From Bacillota bacterium (lineage in GTDB: Bacteria > Bacillota > Bacilli > Alicyclobacillales > SLC66): a stretch of DNA of 53,544 nucleotides. The stretch lies in the NCBI GenBank assembly GCA_021805735.1, contig JAJZEE010000011.1, forward strand, positions 1-53,544, in the 5' to 3' direction. How positions within the stretch are numbered: position 1 is the stretch's first letter; each line of letters begins with the position of its first letter. The translations under genes were made by a program, and so were the position numbers. Below the pieces are notes generated by a model that saw only the letters and a list, made by a program, of their open reading frames with translations, ran no database searches and had not been told where the DNA came from. Positions 40,862-50,600 of this stretch are shown here, piece after piece.

Positions 40862-41830
40862 ATGAAACTTGGAGTGTTTGCGGTATTATTTTCAGACAGG
40901 TCATTCGAGGATGCTCTGGACTACATCGTCCAGAGCGGGCTGGAAACGATCGAAATCGGCGCAGGGCCTTATCCCGGAACGGCTCATTGCAAACCCGCAG
41001 AATTACTGGGCGATCCGGCGAAACTGCAGGCTTTCAGGCAGGCCGTTGAGAGCCGTGGTCTGGAGATCAGCGCCATCAGCTGTCATGGCAATCCACTGCA
41101 CCCAGACACCGATATCGCGCGCAGCCACCACGAACAGTTTGAGCACGCTGTTCTCCTGGCCGAAGCCCTCGGTGTGAAGACAGTAATCACTTTCGCCGGT
41201 TGTCCTGGGGAATCCGATCAGTCACGGCATCCTGTGTGGGTAACCTGCCCCTGGCCAGAGGATTTCCTGAAAGTGCTTGATTGGCAATGGCAGGAGAAAG
41301 TCATTCCCTACTGGCGCGCGCAACACGACTTTCTCAAACGGCACGGCGTTCAGGTTGCCATCGAAGCACATCCCGGCTTTGTCGTGTACAACACCGAGAC
41401 TATGCTGCGTCTGCGCGAATCGTGCGGCGATACGATAGGAATCAACTTTGATCCGAGCCACCTCTTTTGGCAAGGCATGGACCCTGTGATGGGAATCAAA
41501 ACACTGGGAGCGGCAGGGGCCATCTACCATTTTCACGCCAAAGACACGGCGATTGATGCGCAAAACACCGCGGTAAACGGGGTGCTCGACACCAAGAGTT
41601 ACCGGGATGAACTACATCGCTCGTGGATCTTTCGCACCGTTGGTTACGGCCATGGCGAAGAGACGTGGCGACAGATCATCAGCGCTCTGCAGTTGGTTGG
41701 TTACCAGGGGGCGATCAGCATAGAACACGAGGACAGCCTGATGTCAGTGCCAGAAGGTTTTCAAAAGGCGGTCTCGTTTCTGCAGAAACTGCTGATTAAG
41801 GAGAAAATCCACGACATCTGGTGGGCGTAA
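40862..41830 (+). CDS. Sugar phosphate isomerase/epimerase (AP endonuclease family 2 TIM barrel)
   Basis: 322 residues. N-terminal LGVFAVLFSDRSFEDALDYI, LETIEIGAGPYPG; metal-binding residues in VQVAIEAHPGFVVYN, INFDPSHLFWQGMDP, IYHFHAKDTAID and AISIEHEDSLM (Glu-Asp-His-Glu set of xylose-isomerase-like barrels). It probably isomerises or epimerises a keto-sugar made by the neighbouring Gfo/Idh enzyme. GGGAGG lies 11 bases before the ATG. Co-transcription with the ThuA-like gene is likely. Confidence 0.92.
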   Translation: MKLGVFAVLFSDRSFEDALDYIVQSGLETIEIGAGPYPGTAHCKPAELLGDPAKLQAFRQAVESRGLEISAISCHGNPLHPDTDIARSHHEQFEHAVLLAEALGVKTVITFAGCPGESDQSRHPVWVTCPWPEDFLKVLDWQWQEKVIPYWRAQHDFLKRHGVQVAIEAHPGFVVYNTETMLRLRESCGDTIGINFDPSHLFWQGMDPVMGIKTLGAAGAIYHFHAKDTAIDAQNTAVNGVLDTKSYRDELHRSWIFRTVGYGHGEETWRQIISALQLVGYQGAISIEHEDSLMSVPEGFQKAVSFLQKLLIKEKIHDIWWA

Positions 41831-41881
41831 CCGAGACTCTTCCCGCCAAAGCAACTATAAGACAGACGGGGGATGCACCCT

Positions 41882-43042
41882 ATGCAAATGGGTGTGGTGT
41901 ACAAACAGCCACTGATTGACTCGTTTTACAGCGCCCTGTTCGAAGTCACTGGCGTGGTAATCGCTCTGATCATCATTGCCGTTTTCGTAAGTCTGACAAA
42001 GCGATTCATGCGTTGGGAAACTGACGCCTCCATAACCGTGTCGTCTCGGGACGGCGACGGCACGTTGAGTGACGAAACACCATCTCAGTATGACAGCGGG
42101 GGGAACGGCGCCAAGTATTCTATGCCGATTCCTCTGCTTGCCCGACTGACGCTGCGGCGCGGCCTCGCGGTTTTGTGGTTCTTTGACGCCATTTTGCAAG
42201 CCCAGCCGGCGATGGTCACTCTGGGATTTGTTGGAGGGGTGCTGAAAATGGCCCAGCAAAATCAGCCTCCGTGGTTATACCATCTCATGGAGCAGGGTAT
42301 CCTTGTGTGGACATCTCATCCGATTGCCGCAAACATCACCGCCATCTACATGCAGGCAGGAGTGGGAATCGCGCTGTTCATTGCCGATCCGGACACGCGC
42401 ATGGGCAGAATCGCTCTTTGGACGTCCATTCTCTGGGCAATCTTCATATGGGTATTCGGTGAAGGACTGGGTGGAATACTGACCGGAGCCGCTACCTATC
42501 TGGCCGGAAGCCCCGGATCAGCGCTCTTTTACGCTGGTGCTGCTATCCTGCTCCTGCTCCCGAAACAGCACTGGCTATCCGGAAGAGTCGCCAGGTTGGG
42601 CCAGGTCGGCATTGGGTGTTATTGGATGATTGCGGCAGGATGGCAAGCTGCGCCAAACGCTGCCTTTTTTAAATCTGGCAATCTAATGCCTTTTTTCTCT
42701 AATGCTGCCGCGATTCCCCAGCCTTCGTGGCTCGCCGCCCCCATCAACGTCATGACTGCACTGGCCTCCAACCACGCTTTCTTGTTGAACGCCGCCTTCG
42801 TGGCTATCATGGGTGTCATCGGCATCGGCATGGTTGCCAACGCTCCCAAAACATGGGTCGCGTTCCTGGCTGGCTTTTGGCTCCTGTTCAGTTGGTGGAC
42901 CAGCATGGATTTTGGCATTATGGGTGGGATTGGCACCGATCCAAACACGCCTCCGGTTGTGGCGCTGCTCATGGTCAGCACCTGGCTTATGCACCCTGCA
43001 TCGCGCAACGCGGCAGGCCAACCCCGTGCATCGGTTCCATAG
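41882..43042 (+). CDS. Multi-pass membrane protein of unknown function
   Basis: 386 residues from the ATG at 41882 (GGGGG at 41868-41872; the ATG at 41873 is too close to it). About 9-10 hydrophobic helices: an N-terminal one (LFEVTGVVIALIIIAVFVSL), a polar stretch of ~60 residues, then LAVLWFFDAILQAQPAM, LWTSILWAIFIWVFGEGLGGIL, ALFYAGAAILLLLP, VGIGCYWMIAAGWQAAP, AFVAIMGVIGIGMVA and WVAFLAGFWLLFSWWTSMDFGIMGG. Similar proteins of unknown function occur in Actinobacteria and acidophiles. It converges with csoR. No metal motif (such as Met/His clusters) is obvious. The function cannot be assigned. Confidence 0.8.
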   Translation: MQMGVVYKQPLIDSFYSALFEVTGVVIALIIIAVFVSLTKRFMRWETDASITVSSRDGDGTLSDETPSQYDSGGNGAKYSMPIPLLARLTLRRGLAVLWFFDAILQAQPAMVTLGFVGGVLKMAQQNQPPWLYHLMEQGILVWTSHPIAANITAIYMQAGVGIALFIADPDTRMGRIALWTSILWAIFIWVFGEGLGGILTGAATYLAGSPGSALFYAGAAILLLLPKQHWLSGRVARLGQVGIGCYWMIAAGWQAAPNAAFFKSGNLMPFFSNAAAIPQPSWLAAPINVMTALASNHAFLLNAAFVAIMGVIGIGMVANAPKTWVAFLAGFWLLFSWWTSMDFGIMGGIGTDPNTPPVVALLMVSTWLMHPASRNAAGQPRASVP

Positions 43043-43054
43043 CGCGACAACGCT

Positions 43055-43074
43055 GGTACAGGCGGCACTGTACC
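43055..43074. terminator. Bidirectional hairpin between the membrane protein gene and csoR
   Basis: GGTACAG-GCGGCA-CTGTACC, 12 bases after the membrane-protein stop and 28 before the csoR stop. T runs are poor, so it is only a probable terminator. Confidence 0.5.
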
Positions 43075-43101
43075 TGAAAAACTTTTCCATCAGGTCGAAA
43101 G

Positions 43102-43383
43102 CTACTTCATGCCAGCGCGAATCACTCGCATCAGCTCATTGATTTTTTCCTCGCCCCCATCACCTCGGATCGCCTCCGCCACGCAACCGCGAGTGTGACT
43201 CTCCAGGAGCGCAAGTTCAACTTTTGAGAGCGCGGCTTTCATTGATGAAATTTGGGCCAGTATATCCACACAATAGCGGTCATCCTGAATCATTTTCTGT
43301 ACGCCACGCGCCTGACCCTCAATCTTGCGCAACCGTGAAAGCAAATCGCTGGCGTCCTTTTGGTAGGGATGCATGTCGCTCAC
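43102..43383 (-). CDS. csoR: CsoR/RcnR-family metal-sensing repressor
   Basis: 93 residues, all-alpha DUF156 fold: LLSRLRKIEGQARGVQKMI, then DDRYCVDILAQISSMKAAL and ALLESHTRGCVAEAI. The ligands Cys (RYC), His (ESH) and Cys (RGC) match the Cys-His-Cys copper site of CsoR. It represses copper-efflux genes when copper is absent. No copA or copZ is next to it here. The promoter carries an operator-like GC-rich core, so autoregulation is likely. Formaldehyde- or sulfur-sensing relatives (FrmR, CstR) are less likely given the C-H-C set. Confidence 0.9.
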   Translation of the reverse strand: MSDMHPYQKDASDLLSRLRKIEGQARGVQKMIQDDRYCVDILAQISSMKAALSKVELALLESHTRGCVAEAIRGDGGEEKINELMRVIRAGMK

Positions 43384-43396
43384 CGCCTCGATTCAT

Positions 43397-43425
43397 ATAC
43401 TATGCCCCCGTATCCCACTTGTCAA
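43397..43425 (-). promoter_or_regulatory. csoR promoter with embedded CsoR-like operator
   Basis: TTGACA (43420-43425), exactly 17 bases, TAGTAT (43397-43402). The spacer plus -10 reads GGGATACGGGGGCATAGTAT, resembling the Bacillus CsoR operator half TACGGGGGTATGG. Repressor binding here would block polymerase. Confidence 0.78.
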
Positions 43426-43602
43426 CGAAGGAGCCGCGTGCAATAGGATTCAAGGTTGCGTTATTTCCGCATCGGAGAAGGACCATATTAGTGCAAATGA
43501 CGCAGACGTTCAGTCCACACGGAGAATGGGGAGCGTCCGTACACATGAAGAGGAGGTGACAAGGCTCGGATGTGAGTCACAGCAAAAAAGGAGGAAGAGA
43601 AC

Positions 43603-43971
43603 ATGGCAACCGTTTACTTCTACGGAGCCGATAAAACGGACTTGACGGCGGCGTTTTTCACAGCTCTTGCGCTGGGTATACCTGTATCACAAGTCACTGG
43701 GGACCTGAGTTTGGCAGAACGATGGGTAAGCAGTTCCCATCCCGTCATCGCTGTTGGAGGGGCTGCATTGAACAGCCTGCTCGATCACAATCCCTCGTGG
43801 ACCAGTTTCTGCAATCTTGCATCGTGGCGAGCGTCCCCATCCTATGGTCCACTTGACGGTTGTGGAACGACCGGCCTGGATTCACTCGAAATCACATATG
43901 CGCTGGCGAACAATGCGTTAAACGGAACTTCACTGTCCGGCATTCCGACACAGTGTGGAACCTGCCATTAA
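43603..43971 (+). CDS. Hypothetical protein (first gene of an unrecognised two-gene cassette)
   Basis: 122 residues, preceded by AAAAAAGGAGG. It looks like a small alpha/beta protein: VYFYGADKTDLTAAFFTALALG, then SLAERWVSSSHPVIAVGGAALNSLL, WTSFCNLASWRASPSYG, LDGCGTTGLDSLEITYALANNALN. It contains four Cys and a Cys-rich end (QCGTCH). No signal peptide is visible. The gene is 15 bp before a lysozyme-fold-like gene with a good ribosome site, so they form an operon. The combination of a conserved core and a downstream cell-wall-type fold suggests a shared function, but I do not recognise the family. Confidence 0.72.
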   Translation: MATVYFYGADKTDLTAAFFTALALGIPVSQVTGDLSLAERWVSSSHPVIAVGGAALNSLLDHNPSWTSFCNLASWRASPSYGPLDGCGTTGLDSLEITYALANNALNGTSLSGIPTQCGTCH

Positions 43972-43986
43972 GGAGATGTGCGACTA

Positions 43987-44550
43987 ATGAGCAACCAGTA
44001 TGTCAACTTGCAGGAATCGCAGTTGTTGACGGGCGGGTACTCCACAACGAAGGGGGCCATCGACAGCAGCGTTGTCAATTCCAACTACAAGTGGATGCAA
44101 CTGTTCGCAAACCTGTTTGGCTGCGCGTATAATGTCAATCCCAGATTCATTCTGGCGATTTTGGCTATGGAGACGAACTACGGGTATGTCGATCCCATGC
44201 AAGTAGGTGAAAATGCGCCTTTCATGACGAGCATGAACGAAGGCACGAACCTGCTCGTCAATTCAAAGATGGCAGCCTATTCAAGCGTACCGACCTTTCT
44301 GAGCGCATATAACGGCTTATGCAACTTCAGCGTCTCGGACGGCGAGTTTCTTCCCTACGGGGCAAGCGCCGCATACCTGGCCCTGCAGCAAAACTTCTCC
44401 GGCTATATCTATACCAACTTCGTAGGTTACATGCCGACGCTCGACGGGGCAACCTGCATAGAGTTGGCGAACACCTGCTCCCCCACTCCAAATTGCGATC
44501 CATGCGGTGGAGGGCCGATTACCTTGTCACAAATGGGAGGAACCTGCTGA
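43987..44550 (+). CDS. Lysozyme/transglycosylase-fold-like hypothetical protein
   Basis: 187 residues from the ATG at 43987; AAGGAG lies 11 bases upstream. The centre, YNVNPRFILAILAMETNYG followed by YVDPMQVGENAPF, fits soluble lytic transglycosylase-like folds: a helix ending in a catalytic-type Glu, then a Met-Gln-V/I motif. SVPTFLSAYNGL and a C-terminal Cys/Pro/Gly-rich tail (CSPTPNCDPCGGG) follow. There is no signal peptide, so export would need another route or cell lysis; a spore-coat or forespore role is possible. It overlaps the end of the convergent GGDEF gene by 24 bp. Confidence 0.72.
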   Translation: MSNQYVNLQESQLLTGGYSTTKGAIDSSVVNSNYKWMQLFANLFGCAYNVNPRFILAILAMETNYGYVDPMQVGENAPFMTSMNEGTNLLVNSKMAAYSSVPTFLSAYNGLCNFSVSDGEFLPYGASAAYLALQQNFSGYIYTNFVGYMPTLDGATCIELANTCSPTPNCDPCGGGPITLSQMGGTC

Positions 44551-47166
44551 TACCAGCTTCTTTTCAAATTCTCCAGCTGGCAGTGGTTTCATGAAATAAT
44601 ATCCCTGAAACGTTTTGCATCCCAGTTGAAACAAATTCTCTCTTTCTTCTGCGGTTTCTACACCCTCTGCAACGACCCGGAGGAACAAACTCTGTCCAAT
44701 CGCCAGTATTGACTTTGCAATTGCGTGTGCGCTGATGTTTGTAATAATTGCCTTCGTGAAGTCACGATCTATTTTCAACTCCTGAATCGGCAGCGTGTGG
44801 AGATAGGCGAGTGACGAGTACCCGGTTCCAAAGTCGTCAATGGAGAATTCCACGCCCATTCCACGCAGTGCCGCGATTTTTTGACGAACCTCTTTCGGGT
44901 TTTCCATGAGTACACTCTCGGTGATTTCAAGAACGACCCAGCCTGGATCCACATGCGCCTCTTCAATCGCCAGTCGGATTTGTTCCACAAAACTGGGATC
45001 CCGGAATTGACCGGCACTGATATTGATCGACAATCTGGGCAATCGCGCCGAAGACGGATGATTCCATGTGTGTAATTGTTGAAGCGCGCCCCGGAAAATA
45101 AGCATTCCCAGGTTCATGATCAGTCCGGCCCGCTCTGCAATTGGAATAAACTCCAAGGGCTCAATCGGCTCTCCTCGATTCCTCCATCGGCTTAGCACTT
45201 CGGCGCCAATAAGACGACCTTGGGAGTCAAATTGCCCCTGATAGTACAGTTCGATTTCTTCTCGCTCGATGGCCGAACGCAAGTCTTGTTCCAGTTGAAA
45301 TATCCGACGGGACTTCAACTTCATCTTTGGCTCATAACAGACTACCCGATTTCCACCGGAAGTCTTGGCCTCATACATAGCGAGATCCGCTTCTTGCACC
45401 AGTTCCTCTGCAAAGGCGTGGCCAACTTCCAGCACACGAACGCCAATACTTGGTTTAACATGAACAACATAGGTCTCCAACTCATAGGGCTCGATCAATT
45501 TTGCGCGAACATATTCCGCAAACCACATAGCTTCACTCACGGCGCTTTTCGAAGTGGATGGCGCGCGACTGAGAAGAACAAATTCGTCCCCGCCAAGGCG
45601 CGCAACGATATCTTCACTTCTTGAAACTTCGGTCAACCTTCTCGCCACTTCCTGCAGCAATAAATCCCCGACGCGATGCCCCAAAGAGTCATTGATTTCT
45701 TTAAAGCGATCAAAATCAATAAAAAGGAGAAATCCACTCTGAACGGAATGCCCCGCCTCAGCAACAGCCTGGTCCAGTGTTTGAAAAAACTGTCGGCGAT
45801 TGGCCAAGTCCGTCAGCGAGTCCCGGTAGGCTAAGCGGCGAATCTCTGACTCCGCAAATTTCCATTCCGACAAGTCTACGAAATGCGCAACATAGTGCGT
45901 GGTCTTTGCTTCCTCATCTTTGACTGCGGAAATCGTCAACCACTCAGGATAAATCTCTCCCTTCTTGCGTCGATTCCAGATCTCTCCTTCCCACCGCCCC
46001 GTGGTTAACAGAACATGCCATAATTTTCGATAGAACTTGGCGCTATGTCGGCCCGACTGCAAAATGCGAGGATTTTTCCCCAGGACTTCTTCCCGGCTGT
46101 ACCCCGTAATCTTCGTAAACGCTTTATTCACCAGCACAATGTTTGCATCGGCATCAGTAATAGTCATCGCCTCTTGTGATTCAAACGCTTTGGCCGCAAG
46201 ACGAATCTGGGTTTCAGCCTGGCGACGGTTTTCATCCATGGCATGAACTTCAACCGCAAACGCGAGTACATCGACAACCTCCCCAATGAGTCGAAGCTCT
46301 TCCCTTTCGAAGAAATGAGGTCGGGGATGATAAAGATTCAAGACGCCCACGACTTTCCCATGCAGCAAAACAGGAAAGCCTGCCAGGGAATGAACTCCCA
46401 GTTTCAAGGCTTCATCACGCCACGGCGTCATGGCCGGGTCCGAAGCAATGTCCTGGATGATTTGCGGTTTCCCCGTCCGTAGGGCCATCATCATAGGCCC
46501 TCTCCCTTCAGGAAGATTCTCGTCGCCTGTGAGCCGCAATTGATCCAAATAGTCTTCAGTTACTCCTGCGTGCGCCACAATATCCACGGGGTGCGTGGGC
46601 GTTAGCGAAGGCACGCCCATGCACACCATACGAAACGGACCCACATCCACCATGATGCGACATATTTCTGAATACAGGACATTCAAATCACGCAGGCGCA
46701 AAATCGCCTGGTATACCTGATTGTTGACTTCATAGATTCGCCAAAGTTCGACGTACGAACGCAGGGTCGCTTCTTCGAACGCTCGAAATACGACCGTCAC
46801 AGCCTGCGGGTTCACACCGGTTTGCGAAGGAACTGCAAGAGCTTCGACAAATCGGATAGTTCCGTCGCGATGCCGAAGTCGAACGAGCTTTGTTTTCTCT
46901 GGAATGTCGAAGAGTGAATGGAGTTGACAGGCCGGGCAATTCTCCTTGTCCGCTTGCATTTCGTGAAAAACAGTATGAATGTCCTGACCGACAACCTCTC
47001 GCGACTCAAAGCCAAGGAGATCCTGGGCAACCGCGCTCCAATGCGTACAGGTTCCATTGTGATGAACCCTGTACCACCCCATTTTCATCCGTTCCGATGC
47101 TCCTTCCTTCCCGAACGGCAAAATACCTCGGTTTTCATTGTTGCGAGCGGCGCCTGCATCAACCAT
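44527..47166 (-). CDS. PAS-GAF-PAS-GGDEF-EAL cyclic-di-GMP signalling protein
   Basis: 879 residues from the ATG at 47166, preceded by GGAGGGAG. An N-terminal PAS (residues ~30-135), a GAF (~165-315: GPMMMALRTGKPQIIQDIASD), a second PAS (~325-440: NIVLVNKAFTKITGYSREEVLG). The GGDEF domain contains VARLGGDEFVLL with an inhibitory-site RSED five residues before it. The EAL domain has EVLSRW in place of EALxRW, but keeps the metal/catalytic residues (LEITESV, IDDFGTGYSSLAYL, ELKIDRDF, VAEGVET). Both cyclase and phosphodiesterase activities could therefore be present. No transmembrane segment was seen, so it is cytoplasmic. Its ligands are unknown; the first PAS has a CPAC pair, which may hint at metal or redox sensing. 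Confidence 0.93.
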   Translation of the reverse strand: MVDAGAARNNENRGILPFGKEGASERMKMGWYRVHHNGTCTHWSAVAQDLLGFESREVVGQDIHTVFHEMQADKENCPACQLHSLFDIPEKTKLVRLRHRDGTIRFVEALAVPSQTGVNPQAVTVVFRAFEEATLRSYVELWRIYEVNNQVYQAILRLRDLNVLYSEICRIMVDVGPFRMVCMGVPSLTPTHPVDIVAHAGVTEDYLDQLRLTGDENLPEGRGPMMMALRTGKPQIIQDIASDPAMTPWRDEALKLGVHSLAGFPVLLHGKVVGVLNLYHPRPHFFEREELRLIGEVVDVLAFAVEVHAMDENRRQAETQIRLAAKAFESQEAMTITDADANIVLVNKAFTKITGYSREEVLGKNPRILQSGRHSAKFYRKLWHVLLTTGRWEGEIWNRRKKGEIYPEWLTISAVKDEEAKTTHYVAHFVDLSEWKFAESEIRRLAYRDSLTDLANRRQFFQTLDQAVAEAGHSVQSGFLLFIDFDRFKEINDSLGHRVGDLLLQEVARRLTEVSRSEDIVARLGGDEFVLLSRAPSTSKSAVSEAMWFAEYVRAKLIEPYELETYVVHVKPSIGVRVLEVGHAFAEELVQEADLAMYEAKTSGGNRVVCYEPKMKLKSRRIFQLEQDLRSAIEREEIELYYQGQFDSQGRLIGAEVLSRWRNRGEPIEPLEFIPIAERAGLIMNLGMLIFRGALQQLHTWNHPSSARLPRLSINISAGQFRDPSFVEQIRLAIEEAHVDPGWVVLEITESVLMENPKEVRQKIAALRGMGVEFSIDDFGTGYSSLAYLHTLPIQELKIDRDFTKAIITNISAHAIAKSILAIGQSLFLRVVAEGVETAEERENLFQLGCKTFQGYYFMKPLPAGEFEKKLVSAGSSHL

Positions 47167-47246
47167 ATCGCTGAACTCCCTCCGTCAACGCGCTTTGTCT
47201 ATCTTCAAGCTTAGCGAACAATATCGACCTTGCGCTAATCCTCGCA

Positions 47247-47447
47247 CTACAGCAAGGGAGCATCGAGATCCGGATAAAACTCTTCTACGCGATAGAGGGG
47301 GAACGGGCGCACATGATATTGACGATCATCGCCATGATGTATATACCGGTGGGCGCTTTCCAATGCAAAGGATATCGGTTCACCGAGGCATTGAATGGGA
47401 GTCCCCCAAATTAGACATTTCCTATGAATTCGAGAGGGGGGATTCAT
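47247..47447 (-). CDS. Possible small protein between the GGDEF gene and the giant repeat protein
   Basis: A frame of up to 67 residues from an ATG at 47447, with a protein-like end (EPISFALESAHRYIHHGDDR, then FPLYRVEEFYPDLDAPLL). AAGGAGG directly touches that ATG, which is too close. A second GGGGG lies just before an ATT codon 49 residues from the end. The start is therefore unclear and the gene is uncertain. No family recognised. Confidence 0.35.
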   Translation of the reverse strand: MNPPSRIHRKCLIWGTPIQCLGEPISFALESAHRYIHHGDDRQYHVRPFPLYRVEEFYPDLDAPLL

Positions 47448-47533
47448 CCTCCTTCTGCGGGGAAGAAACAAATCGCGCGGAACCAATTTTTTATTCGAAA
47501 AAAAGGGTTGCCGCCACGATGACCGTGAAAACA

Positions 47534-47576
47534 AAACACCGCTCTCCCTATCCATAAATCAGGGAGAGCGGTGTTT
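47534..47576 (-). terminator. Strong terminator of the giant repeat-protein gene
   Basis: AAACACCGCTCTCCCT (47534-47549) and its perfect complement (47561-47576), an 11-nt loop, followed on the minus strand by TGTTTT. It lies 70 bases after the stop codon. Confidence 0.9.
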
Positions 47577-47646
47577 CTTGCATCTGCAATTCACCTCGTG
47601 ACATCGCCATACTCATTGGCAGTCAACAATCGCCTTGCGAGTGTGT

Positions 47647-50600
47647 TCATGTCGTGGCAGTCGCCGCAGTCAGCGTCCACGTATGCCCATTCCACTCGCT
47701 CGTCAGCCCCAACCGCCTCAGCACCTGGAATACATACCAGATCGGCATGTAAGTCGTCACATTGCCGTGCAGCGGATCCGTGGCCACCGTTCCAGGTACA
47801 TGCTCTACCACTGTGCCATTGATTGAGATGCTCATGCTCCCCTGACCGAGTTTCACGTTTGACAAGTCAACCGTCGTCGACCCGGGCGTCGTCAGGTTCC
47901 ACGATGCGCCGTTCCAGGTGCTCGAGATCCCGTTTGCCTTTAGCGCCTGCATCAAGTACCAGATCGGCATGTACGTCGTCATCACGTGACTGATCGGATC
48001 CTTCTGAACGAACGACGGCAACACCTGTGTCTGCCCCGCCATCGTCAGGACCCGCTGATTCGGTTGCAGTGACAGCGCCACGAAGTCTGGATCCGAAGTG
48101 AAACTCACGACCGCTTGACCCGCCGTCACCGTCGCCTGCACCGGAATCAGTTGACTGTTTGGGCCCAACTTGTAAAATAGGGCGTCCGCAGGAATCGACG
48201 GATTCTGGATGGTCACAGTGATTGGCTTCGTCGGCGCCGCGCCAGAGAAGTTCACGCCGAGCACCACAGCCACTGTACCATCCGGCACGCCTGGCAGGTT
48301 GCCGTTTTGCGCAGGGTTGCTGCCTTGCGACAGTTGGCTGCCAAGCGCACTTGAGTCCTCTGTCGTTATGGTCATTTGCTCATTTGACGTGAACGCACCC
48401 GGTGTCACATCCACGGTGACTGTGGTGTTTCCGTAAGTCTGCGTCGTAGTGCCGCCCGCTGCGTCCACAATCTGCTGGGCCAATACTGTGGGCAACACAG
48501 GTGCCGCGTTGTTCCCGTTACCTGTGTTGTTGCCGTTGCCTGCGTTGGATGGGGCCGTAACGGTGAAGCTCTCGGCGTTGCTCGCCGTACCGCCCACGGT
48601 GACCGTCACGTTGGCCGCTCCCGCCGCGAGATCCGGCGCCGTGGCTGTGATCGAGGTGTCCGACCACGACGTCACCGCCGCTGCCGTCGAGCCAAAGTCC
48701 ACCGTGGAACTCCCCTGCGAACTCCCAAAGTTCGAACCGGTAATCGTCACCGATGTTCCCGGTGTACCAGAGGTTGGACTGACGCTCGAGATGCTCGGCG
48801 TCGGCGCCGTAACGGTGAAGCTCTCCGCGTTGCTCGCCGCTCCACCCACGGTGACCGTCACGTCGACCGCTCCCGCCGCGAGATTCGGCACGGCAGCCGT
48901 GATCGAGGTGTCCGACCACGCCGTCACCACCGCTGCCGTCGAGCCAAAGTCCACCGTCGAACTGTCCTGCGAACTCCCAAAGTTCGAACCGGTAATCGTC
49001 ACCGATGTTCCCGGCATGCCCGAAGTCGGGCTGAGACTCGAGATGCTCGGCGCTGGCGCCGAAACGGTGAAGTTCTCGGCGTTGCTCTCTGTACCGCCCA
49101 CGGTGACCGTCACGTTGGCCGCTCCCGCCGCGACATTCGGAACCGTGGCCGTGATCGAGGTGTCCGACCACGACGTCACCGCCGCTGCCGTCGCGCCAAA
49201 GTCCACCGTCGAAGTTCCCTGCGAACTCCCAAAGTTCGAACCGGTAATCGTCACCGACGTTCCCGGAGCGCCCGAAGTTGGACTGACGCTCGAGATGCTC
49301 GGCGCCGGCGCCGTAACGGTGAAGCTCTCGACGTTGCTCGCTGTACCGCCCACGGTAACCGTCACGTTGGCCGCTCCCGCCGCGACATTCGGAACCGTGG
49401 CCGTGATCGAGGCGTCCGACCACGACGTCACCGCCGCTGCCGTCGCGCCAAAGTCCACCGTCGAACTGCCTTGCGAACTCCCAAAGTTCGAACCGGTAAT
49501 CGTCACCGACGTTCCCGGAGCGCCCGAAGTCGGGCTGAGACTCGAGATGCTCGGCGCCGAGGCCGTAACGGTGAAGCTCTCGCCGTTGCTCGCTGTTCCG
49601 CCCACAGTGACCGTCACGTTGGCCGCTCCCGCCGCGACATTCGGAACCGTGGCCGTGATCGAGGCGTCCGACCACGACGTCACCGCCGCTGCCGTCGCGC
49701 CAAAGTCCACCGTCGAAGTTCCCTGCGAACTCCCAAAGTTCGAACCGGTAATCGTCACCGACGTTCCCGGTGTGCCCGAAGTTGGACTGAGATTCGCGAT
49801 GCTGGGCGCCGGGCTCGTCGACGAAACCTGGAGCGTTTGCGGCGATGTCGTCTGACCGTAGACGCTAGCCGTAACGGAGTACGTACCAACGCCCGGAGGC
49901 GAGAAGGTGTAGGTAGCCACGCCGTTTTGATTCGTTGGAAAAGGCCCAAACACTGCAGAATTGACATTGAAGTCAACAGGCACACCCGAGAGCGTCGCAG
50001 CGTTAGCGCCGGTTGCCGTCGCAGAGAAGGTGCTGGATCCCCCCGCCGCCAGACTGCTTGAGGGCAGAACCAAGCTTATCGTGCCCAGTGAAATAGGAAC
50101 GAAATCACTAAAACCGCTGGCAGAATACACACCCGCATAGACCGCTCCCGTGACCAGGCCAGAGCTCGACGGGTTTAGCGGAACGTACTGTGTACTTGAA
50201 CTGCTCAGATAAACATCCTGGGAAACTGTTGTCAACCCATTCGGAAAATTATAGCCACTCAGTATCACAAAATCTCCAATATAGAAACCAGAACCGGGAC
50301 CGAAGTATGTGGCCCCAGTAACGGTTGGCGAGACTGCGCTACTCACGTCAAATGCCTGCAAATAAGGGTACCCGCTATTCACACCGGACTGCATGCCCCA
50401 CGTGTTCGTGAAATCCCAACCCGCATTGGTAAAGGTGCTCTCGGTCTTCATGGCAACTGTGGTTTCTCCTGTCACTCCGGTTGCGGAACCGGACGGCACG
50501 TATCCCACGCCCTGCGTTTGCCCTGTCGTCTGGGAGTCAAAGAAGGAATCGGTGATGGCGCTCTGCGAGAACCAAGCCCCCACCAGCCCGCCATTATCGA

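Noticed and set aside
43391-43411. GATTCATATACTATGCCCCC as a half copy of the palindromic repeat
   Set aside because: It coincides exactly with the csoR -10 and spacer, which explains it better.
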